From Symbiodinium natans (taxonomy: Eukaryota; Sar; Dinophyceae; Suessiales; Symbiodiniaceae): a stretch of DNA of 64,000 nucleotides. Under the pieces are notes generated by a model that made no database searches, had not been told where the DNA came from, and saw nothing but the letters and a program-made list of their open reading frames with translations. Made by a program: the position numbers and the translations under genes. The stretch spans positions 56,001 to 120,000 of the forward strand of contig CAJNDS010000846.1 in NCBI GenBank assembly GCA_905221605.1, written 5' to 3'. Shown here one piece after another: positions 33,920 through 45,632 of this stretch (position 1 is its first letter; the number at the start of each line of letters is the position of its first letter).

Positions 33920-35479
33920 CTTGCGCGGATGTTGTTTTAGCCCTAAACCCTAAACCCTAAACCCTAAACCCTAAACCCTAAACCCCAAACCCTAAACCCT
34001 AAACCCTAAACCCTAAGCCCTAAACCCTCAACCCTTGTCTTCGCTGTAGGATTAGGATTTATAAGATTGCTTTGAGGTTGGTGAAGTTGGTTTGGTTTTA
34101 CAAGATGCTTAAAGCCTCACAGGGCTCCAGATGATGCTTCAATGTTTACAGGGTGGTTATCGGGTTTTTGTTTTTGCAGGGCTGACAGGGAGTTTTGGAA
34201 TTTCAGGATGTACAGGGTTTCTAGAGATTCGAGGGTTTGTACAGGGTTGAAAGAGCTTCTGGGGTGAGAACCAACCCTATAACCCTAGATCCTGACCCAA
34301 AGCCCTATCAACCCCAAAACCCTATTAACCCAAAACCCAATCAACCCCAAAACCCGAAACCCTAAACCCCCTAACTTAGGCTCGTCTACGTCGCCCTTCA
34401 TGCGGAGAATGGCCCAGGTTCCTCCTTCTGAACCCATGGATACAACCATGGGGACGACATGAACCCTGAAAGGGTTTGTGGTCCACATACCTTACTAGAG
34501 GCTCTGGCTTCATATCAGAATACGAGGCTCTAGCTTGATAGGGTCTATGACCAAGATGTTAGGCTTCATCTCGTCACCAAGAATCGGCGTGCGAGCTGAT
34601 CATCTGAAATCGTTTCCATAAAGGCTGTTTTCGCAGAGGCACTCGCAAACCCTCATATCAGAAACGTCCCGGTGGGACTCCATCCGAAACCCACTATATA
34701 CCTAAACCCACAACCCCAAACCCCTGAAAAATCCAAAAATGCAAACACTCCCTGACAGTCTTCGGGAGGTACACCTTTCGCGCAAAAAAAACCTTATTCG
34801 TAACCAGGTCTTGTGTTTAGGGGGTTTAGGGGTGTCTTAGTGCTTTTTTTCGGGGTTTAGGCGCTTCAGGGGGCTTTAGGGGTTCAGAAGATTTAGGAGC
34901 TTAAGGGGGTTCAGGGCTTGCTACTCAAAACTGGCATCCTAAATCGACCCTGTAAGGCGTGGAAGCCATGGACCTGAAGACCCCAGTATAAGGCTTTCAA
35001 GTCGAGAAGAGGCGAGGGTGAGGGCTTGCTGCTCACGTTTTTGGGCTTCGCGCTTGGGGGTTTAGGGTTTCTAGGCTTCAGGTTCAGGATTGAGGCTTGA
35101 GGCTTTAGGCTTGAGGCTCTAGCCTTTAGGCTTTGGCCTTTAGGCTTTAGGGCTTAGGGTTTTGCACCCTTTGGGCTCTGTAGGCTACGGGGTTGGCTGC
35201 GTAGCTGGGCTGCGGCCGAATGGCATTCAAGCTCAATCGCCGACGCCTCTTGGCCGCGACAGGTGCCTGGCGACTGCGCTTTAGGGTGAGGGTTTAGTTA
35301 GGGTGGGTTTAGAGTCTTTAGGGATTAGGGTTTAGGGTTTTTGGAGCAACTTAGTTCTCACAACTGGGCAAAGACCCGGATCGATGGCTAAGGTTTAAGG
35401 CTTTGTAGGTTTGGGGTTGAATGCTCAATGGCCGTCGAAGTATGCACTGCAACACTTAGACCCGCCCCCTCGCGGGAAT

Positions 35480-35553
35480 CTACAAACCAGGCTGTTTGGT
35501 GCCGACGGAATCCAGCAGGAAATGGGGTCCCCCAACCTCAGTCCTATCTGAGG
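35480..35553 (+). CDS. Candidate plus-strand exon
   Basis: Bounded by a CAAACCAG acceptor and a CTG|GTATGG donor, the plus strand reads AVWCRRNPAGNGVPQPQSYL. The minus strand is also open, so orientation is not settled. Boundaries are approximate. Confidence 0.25.
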
Positions 35554-36669
35554 CTGGTATGGCATGGGGATGAAAACGCCACATTTATGGCAGAATCCCA
35601 TATCAAACATTCCCTAGTCCTAGCAGCAAAGGGTCCAACACAAAGTCCCTCAACGCTCAATCCTCAGATCCCTATAATGCCGAAGCCCATAGCCCTGAAA
35701 ACCCTAAAGTCCCACAGACAAAGGACCAACAGTCACAAATCACGACTCGCTAAAGTTGAATACAGGGCCTGTTCAAGCAGAATAGGATGCTGGGGAGCTG
35801 ATATAAGCGGATGCTCATACCAACACAGATGTGCACATATAGCGAACGACTACTGAATCCTAAACCCTATAAGCCCTAGAGCAAAAACCCTGAACCCTGA
35901 TCAATCCCTAAACTCTAATCCCAAGTCCCAAAAACCAGGAGGTTCCTCCCACAACCAGTATACTCCCCTTAGAACCTTAACAAGAACAATATTCTTATTA
36001 TCCTCTTGGGTTTTATATGAACAAAAAATGAAAAAAGTAGTTCCCAAGGGGGATATAGACCATCCCCTGGCCTTCTGAGTCTTCTTTACTGGAGCCGCTT
36101 CCGCGTCCTCAGTATCTCTAGGTCGCAGAGTCATGGAAGCTGGGAGTTGACAGTGCGGCCTTTGCTGCTTAAACATATAAGCTTATACCCTAAACCCTAA
36201 ACCCTAAACCCTAAACCCTAAACCCTAAACCCTAAATCCGAAAAGGGGGGAACAAGGGCCCGTTCATTCAGCTTTGAGCTCGGGGGGAGTATAGGGCAGA
36301 TAGGGTAGGATACTTCCAGGAGCTGCCGTTAGCGGGCGACACCGGGCTGACTACTCATTGGGGTTCAGGGGGTTTAGGGTTTAGGGTTTAGGGTTTAGGG
36401 TTTAGGGTTTCGGGTTTGGAATTTGAAGTTTAGGGCTCAGGGTTTCGTTTAGGATTTCGGGCTTAGGGCCTAGGGTGATGCTGCTCATCCACCAGCATAG
36501 CAACTCAGCAGGAATTCGGGTTGAGGAAAACGGGAACCTAAACCCTGAAAGCCTAAACTCATGATGCTGATTGGGCTTCGTAGTAGGGCTTGACTATTCA
36601 GGCGGTACTCCTAGGAGAAAAGCATGGGGAGCTCTGCTTGATTTGTTTCCGTGTTTAACTTTCTTTTGG

Positions 36670-36811
36670 GGGGGGGGGGGGGGGGTAGTGGGAGAGGGGG
36701 AGGGGGGGGGGGAGCGTAGGTGGGAGAGGAAGGGAAAGGGGGAGGAGGCGGGAGGAAAGCTATTTATTTCTTTTTGTGGGGGGGGGGGGGGGGGGCGGGG
36801 GGGGGGGGGCT

Positions 36812-36854
<43 letters not shown>

Positions 36855-36959
36855 CGGGGGGGGGGGCGGGGGGGGGGGGCGGGGGGGGGGGGGGGGGGGG
36901 GGCGGGGGGGGGGGGGCGGGGGGGGGGGGGGCGGGGGGGGGGGGGGGGGGGGCGGGGGG

Positions 36960-36996
<37 letters not shown>

Positions 36997-37050
36997 CGGG
37001 GGGGGGGGGGCGGGGGGGGGGGGGGGGGGCGGGGGGGGGGGAGGGGCGGG
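36670..37050. repeat. Extreme poly-G tract with scattered C
   Basis: About 270 continuous bases (36779-37051) are nearly all G on the plus strand with isolated C, preceded by shorter G tracts. Frames through it encode only glycine, or proline on the other strand, and are not genes. Confidence 0.9.
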
Positions 37051-37382
37051 CTGATTTTTTTGGTTGATAAGGGATGAAAAGCCTGGAAGCGGCGTTAAGG
37101 GCACTACTGGACGTAGGTTTTGCAAAAACCCGCAGGTCCCTCTGCCGCAGGTACCGTAAAGAGCAGAGTTTACCAGAAAACCCTCCCGGGAGAGCTTGAT
37201 TGGGCTTTCCCGATTCCCTAAACCCTAAACCCCTTAACCCTAAACCCCTTAACCTAAACCCTGAACCCCTTAACCTTAACCCTAAACCCTAAACCCTAAA
37301 CCCCAAACCCTAAGCCCTAAACCCTAAAACCCTAAATCCCTAAACCCCTAAACCCTTAACCCTAAACCCTAAACCCCTGAAC

Positions 37383-37437
37383 CAAGGTCTACAAAGGATC
37401 TGGGCCCGTCGCGGCTCTGCATGGACGAGGCCTCGAT
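37383..37437 (-). CDS. Candidate exon, possibly 5' part of the Deg protease gene
   Basis: Between CCCTAAA arrays a 55-nt minus-strand island reads IEASSMQSRDGPRSFVDL, with an ATTAG acceptor and a G|GTTCAG donor. It lies upstream of the first recognised Deg exon (33896-33919) on the same strand, so it may encode part of its non-catalytic N-terminus. No homology is visible. Confidence 0.35.
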
Positions 37438-37461
37438 CTAATTAGGGCTTTAGGGGTTTAG

Positions 37462-37617
37462 GAGTCCATGTTTAGGGTTTAGGGTTTAGGGTTTAGGGTT
37501 AGGGTTTAGGGTTTAGGGTTTAGGGTTCAGGGTTCAGGGTTCAGGGTTCAGGGTTCAGGGTTCAGGGTTCAGGGTTCGGGGTTCGGGGTTCGGGGTTCGG
37601 GGTTCAGGGTTTAGGGC
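37462..37617. repeat. TTTAGGG array passing into TTCAGGG and TTCGGGG blocks
   Basis: Ordered blocks: TTTAGGG units, then about nine TTCAGGG, then four TTCGGGG, then back. Each variant is contiguous. Confidence 0.9.
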
Positions 37618-38925
37618 GTTGCAGTTGCAGGGTTTAGGGTTTAGGGCTTCATGGTTTAGAGGTCAGGATTTGGGGGTTTAGTTTGGAGGACGCGCCGTGG
37701 GTCCAGTGCCCTTAAGCGAACAGCTCTGAGAGGATCAAACATCACAATACTTAAACAAGTTTAGGGTTGGGGGTTTAGGGTTTATAGGTTTTAGGGTTTA
37801 GGGGCTATATATACCCTAGATCTTAAACTTTCAAGGCTCCAACTCGCAATGCCCCAACCATTCTAGAAGCCCTTGAAGACCCGAACTAAACCCTACAAGC
37901 TTTCCTACAATCTTGAGGCCTAAACGCTAAACCCCACACCCCAAACCCTAAACTTGACCCCAAGCCCAATAATCCCCAATGCACAAAAAACAAAAATTGT
38001 GGAAGAACCCATCCCTGGAACCCAGGCTATGGGCAGTGTTTTGTTTTGTTTGTTTTGTCTTTTTTTTTTTTTTTTGGGGGGGGGGGGGGGGGTAGGTTTA
38101 GGATTTTAGGTTCAGGGTTCAGGGTTTCGGGGCGTTAGGTTTCAGGCTTAGGGTTGAGTAAGTAAGGGGGTTGTTTAGGGCTTATGTAACCCTAAACCCT
38201 AAACCCTAAACTCCTTATTAAGGAAGGGGTTTTATGATCAGGGCTTATTGGATCTGGCCTCTTCCTGTCAGCGCCGGCTCCGCCCCTGTCAGACGATCAT
38301 CGAACCATCAACCCTACCCAAAACCCTAAACCCTAAACTCCAAACCCTAAAGCCTAAACCCTAAACCCTAAACCATAAACCCTAAACCTAAACCCTAAAC
38401 AACTAAAGCCTAAACTCCCCAAACACCGATCTAAAATAAGCCTTCCGAACCTCTGCTACACCGACAAGCTTATGGTTCGATTAGCCTGCACAAAGCTAGT
38501 GCCAGCAAGGGCTTTTTCTAGGACTCCACATATGCACATGACAAAAGTCTAGACATGATACCTACCTCTTGGGCTATTTCAAGCCCCGAAGCTTCGCTCT
38601 AACTCCCAACTCCCAACCACTAAACTCTAACCATAGACCCTAAAACCCGCGGCAAAATGGTCCTTAATGAATACAGCTAGAACTAAGAGACAAGTTGAAG
38701 CAGAGGGTCTTCCTCCGACAGCTTCCACGAAACTGTCGGGAATGTAAATGGTCTAGAGTTATGGAAAGCTTGAGAATCCCGGATATGACCCATGTAATTC
38801 CCTTAGGCTTTAAATAGCCCAAAAACCTGTTACAAAAAGGCCTGCGGGCCCAAAAAACTTAGTATAAGAGTCCTGGGGGTTTTAGGGATTTGATCCATGA
38901 ACCATAGACCCCTAATTGATAGCGC

Positions 38926-38981
38926 CTGCCCGCCGGACTGCGAGCGCTCGCCGTCGACTTCTTCGTTTTGGCGGCCGGCAT
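38926..38981 (-). CDS. Candidate first exon with start codon (MPAAKTKKSTASARSPAG)
   Basis: A minus-strand ATG at 38981 in a favourable context opens a basic, alanine/serine-rich N-terminus typical of first exons, ending at a GC donor in phase 2. It could be the start of the Deg protease gene that continues leftwards, since no other start was found in between. That link is an inference based on position and strand. The lysine-rich start could be a nuclear or nucleolar signal. Confidence 0.45.
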
Positions 38982-39024
38982 TTCTTTGGACCTCGTACAC
39001 AAACCCTAAACCCTAAACCCTAAA
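38982..39024. promoter_or_regulatory. Possible bidirectional promoter containing CCCTAAA (telo-box) repeats
   Basis: The 43 bp between two outward-facing start codons consist mainly of three CCCTAAA units. In plants AAACCCTAA (telo box) is a known promoter element. Here the promoter role is only inferred from the arrangement. Confidence 0.25.
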
Positions 39025-39136
39025 ATGCTAGAAGACCGTCTGGGCTCGGGCTTATTACAAGGGGGCGTCGTGCCAAGCACGGTGTCAAGCCCTTACGCAC
39101 TCGCCCCACATCGCACAGACTTCATAAGCCTTACCT
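39025..39136 (+). CDS. Candidate first exon of a plus-strand gene
   Basis: Plus-strand ATG at 39025 (AAAATGCTA) is followed by 37 open codons (MLEDRLGSGLLQGGVV...) to a GTGAGG donor in phase 1. It faces away from the minus-strand start at 38981, with 43 bp between them. No further exons were assembled, and no family is recognised. Confidence 0.4.
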
Positions 39137-42100
39137 GTGAGGTTTCGGGCATGAACGCCCCAAAGCCGAAAATCCAAACCTCAAACCCTAAGCCTCACAC
39201 CCTGGAAACTATGAGCTCTGAACCCCGAACGAACCCTCCCTAGACCGTATGGTTCCATGGTTGTGTGTTCCTAGCTTGAAGGTTTGGCAAGTGTGTTGTT
39301 AGTACTCCATAGGACATTTGAGACGAATCTGGTTCCCCCCCGCCCCGCCCCAGCCCCATAAAGGAACTATACTTGAGGGTCCAGGTTTAGGGTTTAGGGT
39401 TTAGGGGAACTGAAGAATCACAGAAACATGCAGCCAGAGCGCAGGAAGGATGTGGTCCTGCACCAGAGGTCAGTAGGGTCAGCAAGGTGCTGTTTCTGAA
39501 CTAATCCGACAGGGTTAGGGGGTCTAAACCCTAAATCCTAAACCCTACACCCCAAAAGCCTAAAAGGGTGGCCAAGAGCATCTGAAAACTGCGCGCGGTC
39601 GCGGTCCTTCGCAGCACTCGTCCGTGCTCCCAGTAGCAACAGCTGGCAATATCGGATGCCAGAGCACAAAAAGCAGCGGGGCCGACCAACCAGGTTCATG
39701 TCACTCACCCTAAGGGGTCGAAGTCGAAGTGTCCAATCCACATAGGGAATACTTGGGTCTTGATGTACTTCCTATATAAGGAATAGGGAATACTTGGGTC
39801 TTGAAGTACTTCCCATATAAGGACTTTAGGGCCCAAGTGTATGATCATAAGGTACATGGACCCGCAGGGTTATGTTCTTGCCAACGGGCACATGCTACCA
39901 AGGGTTGAACAGGCCAAACATAGTGGGGTGTCGAGGCTTAGGATCTATAATATAGGCGTTGGGGCTTACGGACTTCGGGTTGAGGGTTGAAGGCTTTACC
40001 CAAAGACACCAAAACCCCAAAACCCTGAAACCCTTAAACGTTTGGAGAGAAGCTCTAAAGTCTAAACCCAAAACCCAAAACCCTAAACCCTAAACCACAG
40101 AGTTGGGAGGGTCCCTCTGCCAGCACGTGCCTGGCATCCGCGCGAAGGCCTCCTGCCCGGAAAGCGGGGTACCAAAACGCCAGACAACCCCAAACCCAAA
40201 ACCCAAAACTCTAAACCCCAAACCCTAAACTCTAAACCCTAAAACCCTAAACCCTACACCCTAAACCCGAAAACGCTGCAGGAATCAGATCCTACCACGT
40301 GGCTGAGGACGCTTTACGGCCTTAAGCGATTCAGGGTGAAAGATTTCGGGGCTAAGTGAACCCTACGAGAAAAACATGGGCACCCTTCTAGGGTTTGGGG
40401 CTTGGGGCTTGGGGTTTAGGGTTTAGGGTTTAGGGTGTGGGCTAAACTTCGAATCAGAAGGGATCCGCAAGGGCAGGGTGGGGGAGGCCCTTGCAAGGCC
40501 TTATGGCTTGGTCTTAGGGCTTGGGGTTTAGGGTTCAGGGTTTGGGGCTTCGGGTTTCGGACGAATTCTTGTCGAGGGGCAGGGCAGAACCCTCCCTTCA
40601 AAGGGGCAGTGGCGGTGACTTTAATGCCCTGATGATGTATTGCTGTAAAGCCTAAAGGATTTAGGGTTGAGGGAACAGGGTTGAGGGTTTAAGGACGAAA
40701 TAGTTAGGTCACTGGCAGGGGAGGCTTATACATAAACGTTCCGGACAAGGAGCCGTACCTAGAGCAACCTTTGTACTCTGAAAGGTAGAATACTTTAAGT
40801 ATTGTGTCTAGCCCCCTCAGGTGTAAATAGGAAAAATCATTCCGTTCCAGAAGCCCAGCACCCCACCACCCAAAACCCCAAAACCTTTAACTCACAACCC
40901 TCAACCCTCAACCCTCAACCCTAAAACTCCATGATTAAAGGAACCCTAAACCCTAAACCCTATGTTTGGAAACCCCCACGCCCTCCCCCCCCCCCCCCAA
41001 ACCCTAAACCCTAAACCCTAAACAAACCCTAAACCCTAAACCCTAAACCCCTTTGCTCCATGAGCCGCAGAGGATGGCAGCGGCGCCCAGGCCCAGCGCC
41101 GGCCGAAGAACTTGTGCCTCGCAAGCCCTCTAAACCCTAAACCCTAGCCCTAAACCTTAAACCTTAAACCCTAAACCCTAAACCCTAAACCCTAAACCCT
41201 AAACCCTAGCCCTAAACCCTAAACCCTAAACCCTAACCCCTAAACCCCTAAACCCCTAAACCCCAAACCCTAAACATTGCAAACTCGATACAGCAAGAAG
41301 CCTGCAAGCCCTAGAAGGGCTGAAGAGTCTGGAGTTTGTTTTGGAAGGGGGATGGAGGTAGTAACGGGCCCTAACTTGTTTCGGAGTCCTGCAATGGGCC
41401 TTCGGGGACATGTGGTGCTGTTGTTGAGGAGAGACCTGCGTTCCGTGCATTAGGTTCGGGAAGCTCTGACCTCTGAGCCCTAAACTAGGGTGCAGAGGCT
41501 GCAGAGGCTACGTTTACCTTTTTTATAAACCCTAAACCCTAAACCCTAAGCCCTAAACCCGAAACCCTAAACCCGGAACCCTAAACCCGAAACCCTAAAC
41601 CCTAAACCCTAGGCCCTAAACTCTCCATAAACCTGGACAGGTTCCAGGAGACCAGCCTGGGAGGGACGCCCCAGCTCGGCGAAAGGCCCTGCAGTCGCAC
41701 GGAACTCCCTGAATAACCCGCAGTGAGGCTTAGGGTTTAGGGTTTAGGGTTTAGGGTTTAGGGTTTAGGGTTTAGGGCTAAGGGCTTAGGGCTTAGGGCT
41801 TAGGGCTTAAAATATAGTGTTTAGGGATTATAGGGTTTAGGGTTTCGGGTTTAGGGTTCAGGGATTACAGGTTGAGCTAACTTGCAAACCCTATCTTCAA
41901 CCGTAAGCTTTTGTAGGAACCTTAAACCCTAAACCCTAAACCCTAAACCCTAAACCCTAAACCCTAAACCCCAAACCCTAAGCCGAATTTCCGACTAGAG
42001 GTTCGACCCGAGTTCTCCTGCTGCTTGGCATCGGATTTAGGGTGTAGGCATGGTGGGGCAAGGCGCAGCTGAGCTGCTTCTCCAGAAATGCAGGAAGCAT

Positions 42101-42891
42101 TCGTTGGGCGATGTTGGGTCAGAGACAGGGTTTAGGGTTTAGGGTTTAGGGTGTAGGGTTTAGGGTTCATGAGGCTTCCGGGATTGGGGATCTAGGGTTT
42201 ACGAACAGCCTTGACGCTTAGAAAACCAGCTGTGCCCAGAGGAAAGAAGATGCAAGTATATACCCAACCAGGAAGAGCATCGCTCGCTGTTTACGAGGGC
42301 ATGTGAGTTAAAGCACTGCTAAGGTCTCACGCGCACACTCCGGTCTCAGTCTGAGACAGAGTCTGTGCAGCCCATCTCTTCGAGATGAGCGCGTCTGCCT
42401 TTGAAAAGCCGGGGCTGCATTAGAGCTCCGACTGCGTGCGGGCGTCAACACAAATCAGCGGACTCACAGCAATCAGGCAGCTTGAAACTGAACCTGAGAG
42501 GTCCAATTTTCATGTCTCTGGTATTGGGCATTTCCCAAACTAGGGGTACCCCGTTGTTACCCCAAATTGAGTAGAATCCCTTAGAGGGACCCCCAAAAAG
42601 GGTACCCCCCCTTTTTTCGGAAACGCCCGTATATGGATCTCGGCTGAACAAGCTATGAGCGGGCCCCGGCCATAAGAATGCCATGGGGGGACGAAAGATG
42701 AACTCGGCTATAATGCAGGTACTGCAGGTCGTATAAGAATCAAAGGTATAGGGAAGGTCCTTTACCGAGGTTTTTACAAAGGTGCAGGATGTCAATCCCA
42801 TAACGGAGGGAACAAGGTTTAGGGGTGTAGCGTTTAGGGTTTAGGGTTTGGGGGGGGGGGGGGGTGCTACTGGGCATCTTTGAACCAGGGC

Positions 42892-42985
42892 GTCGTCGAC
42901 CGAGATCTAGCTTTTGCGGCTCCCTCCATCATGGAGTCTGCGCAGTTGCAGAAGTTCGTTGTAAACGGGTAGGTCAGTCTAGAAA
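42892..42985 (-). CDS. Candidate exon
   Basis: The minus strand reads TNFCNCADSMMEGAAKARSR and on to a GTTCAAAG donor. It looks coding but is isolated, with no neighbours assembled. Boundaries are approximate. Confidence 0.25.
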
Positions 42986-44127
42986 GACGTCCCTAAACCC
43001 TAGACGCATGGGTGCTTTTTCTAGAGCTTCGTTGTATCGTACTGAGACCGCTCCCATATCTCCCTAGGCTCAGTAGAACCCCACTAACCAACTCCTTCTG
43101 GATGTGGATTGATGCAAAGACTTGTAATTGGAAGTCCTGCAAACCGCGGTTTAGGGTTTAGGCTTTAGGGCTTAGGGAACAAGAAGAAGGCACAACAGAT
43201 CTTGAACCCGAGGCACCCTTTACCACCTGAATTGCCGAGTGACAAAGTATTGGAGTTAAGCAGCCCTGCCTACAAACCGCTGATTTCCCATCTGCCACCT
43301 GAACCCTATACTCCCTAAGCGCATACAAAGCCTAAGAGCGCATTAGTACATACGTTGTAGGTACAAGCAGCTGAAATCCGAACCCAGAACCACAAAAGTA
43401 TATTAAAGTATAGTACTCCAAAACCCGGTGAAGCATGAGCAATGCGCAAGAGCCAGCAGAAGACACGTGCCGCTTATAGGAACCACGGAGCGGCCCCCCA
43501 ACTGCGCAAGCCCCTTCTGGTTTAGATGCCCATATGGTTTAGGGTTTAGGGTTTAGGGTTTAGGGTCGTGGGTGAAGCCCTTGAAGGGTCCTAAACCCTA
43601 AACCCTAAACCCTAAACCCTCAACCCTAAACCCTTTCAGGTCTCTAGGGTTTGGGGCTTCGTAAGGTGACTGGGATAGGGCGGCAGACGTTGGGCAGCTC
43701 TGGAAACGTTAGCACAAAGTGCAGCTGCAACGGCCGAGACTCAGGGTTTAGGGTTTAGGGTTGAGGGTTTAGGGTGTTCCTGTGCAGGGGAGAACTCCAG
43801 GGATATAGGGGGCCTTAACAGTTCCAAATAGCTTCTTGTTTTTTTGTTGGGGGGGTGAGGGGGGGAAATAAGGGACCCTGCGGTGTCGGAAATAGGGGTA
43901 TCCTTTTTGGGGGGTCCCTTTAAGGGGATTCTATTCTATTTGGGGTATAAAAGGGGTACCGCCAAAGCCTATGTTGGAAAATAACCATGGTAAGAAAGGT
44001 GCGCACACGAATGATCAAGTCGGAGAAACGACGAGAGGCGAGGGATTAAGAACTTTTCCGCGTTGGGTTCTGGGTGGGGGGCAAGGATCATTCATTTGTT
44101 TCAGTTTGCTTCAGTTCTTGAATACCG

Positions 44128-44625
44128 CTGGGATCCAGGATTCAAGATGTCCTTGAATCTTGAATCTTGGTTATCCAAATCCAAAAGTTGACTGAAACAG
44201 GGTAGCATAAGGGTCAGTATAGTGGGGCTGAATAGAATGAATAAGGGACCGTGGTGTGGGGGGCGGGGGGCGGGGGGGCGGGGGCAAGGCGTATTCCTTC
44301 GATTGAGTTTGATTCAATCTTCGCATAAAGCCGGGTCCAAGATTCTAGATTAGATGCCAAGCAAAAGTTGTCCCAGGCATCTTGAATCTTGGATCCTGCC
44401 CGGAGCATTAGTATTGTTAAACATTCTTCGTTGAAGTATGGGAATAGGGTATGGGCTTTCGCGAAAAGTCTTCTGCGACGCGGGAAGAAGTAAGGTTTTG
44501 GAACAGGTTTACCCTAGGCTTACAGGAATAGGGCTTATACCGAAACATTCAGGATACACCTCGCAGTCATCCGAAGCATTACGATTCCCAAGCAATCTTC
44601 GTTGCGAACGTATGAGAGTAGGGTC
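44128..44625. repeat. Foldback and direct repeats
   Basis: GGGATCCAGGATTCAAGATG (44130-44149) faces CATCTTGAATCTTGGATCCT (about 44379-44398), an inverted pair about 270 bp apart. A direct repeat of about 45 bp with the core CAATCTTCGTTG / CATTCTTCGTTG lies at about 44403 and 44575. Confidence 0.6.
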
Positions 44626-45367
44626 CAAACCCTAAACCCTAAACCCTAGTGGATCTCTGAGGGTTCCTGCCCAGGGCCTCCTTGTTCGTCTTGCCCACTC
44701 GGTTCCCCAGCAACTCCTTAACAATAAGGGTATCCTTTTTCTTCCTATTCAGTTTACCCTAAACCCTAAACCCTAACCCTAAACCCAAAACAGGAACCCC
44801 CGAAACGAAAAGGGAATGAGGGTCCTACGGGGGGTCCCAGCTCACCTTTATTCGTATCAGGTCTCCAGCAACAAGAGCCCCACCTCCAAAAAACCCCTTC
44901 ACAACCGTAGTCCAGTATGGAGTACTGGAAGGTTCAACGTAGTTATAAGTAGGGTTGTACATGCCCTTCATGGGGTTATGAGTGTAGTTGCCCTACTGAT
45001 AACCCTACTTAGGACTACCCATGAACCTCCAAGTAGTCGGTCGGGAGGGCTACTTGGGATGTAAGAACTGAAAAGTTCTGGAGATATGAAGGACAGCTAC
45101 CGGGACAACTTTGCGCACAGACACCCTAAGCCCTAAGCCCTAAACCCTAAACCGTAAACTAAGATTGTCTAGATGCAAGGCTGGTGAGCTTCTGCTGCGC
45201 GCGACCGGGGCAGGGATTGGTGGGTGGGGGGGGGGGGGGCACCACTAAGATCTCACACTTTCCCTGCCTGTCATGTTTTGCATTTTCATGGGGGGGGGGG
45301 GGGGGGTAGCACATAAAAAAATATAAATAAATAAATAAATATATATATATATATATGTATATACATA

Positions 45368-45389
<22 letters not shown>

Positions 45390-45398
<9 letters not shown>

Positions 45399-45632
45399 TA
45401 TACATGTACGCTCAAAAGCCCGAAATACATCAAGCGTGTAAAGTCTCCTACAGGTGCTTTGAAAAGTTCTCAAAAACGGGTGGCGTCGTGCTGGGGCGGG
45501 GGGGGGAGGGGTTAGCAGTTTTTCTTGAGAGTCTTCGTCACGGCCGTGAATGAAGTGTTGAAAAGGGGAGGCACCGAGCTCTCTTAGACCCGGTGCTGGG
45601 AACGATCGGATTACGCCGCAGTTCACAGACAT
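45390..45632 (-). CDS. Candidate first exon (MSVNCGVIRSFPAPGLRELG)
   Basis: Minus-strand ATG at 45632 with about 80 open codons and protein-like composition, running into an AT microsatellite at its 3' side, where the frame loses meaning. A GTCTAAG donor after 14 codons is an alternative end. No family recognised. Confidence 0.3.

Noticed and set aside
36571-37125. Glycine- and proline-rich frames up to 168 codons
   Set aside because: They simply translate the poly-G tract.
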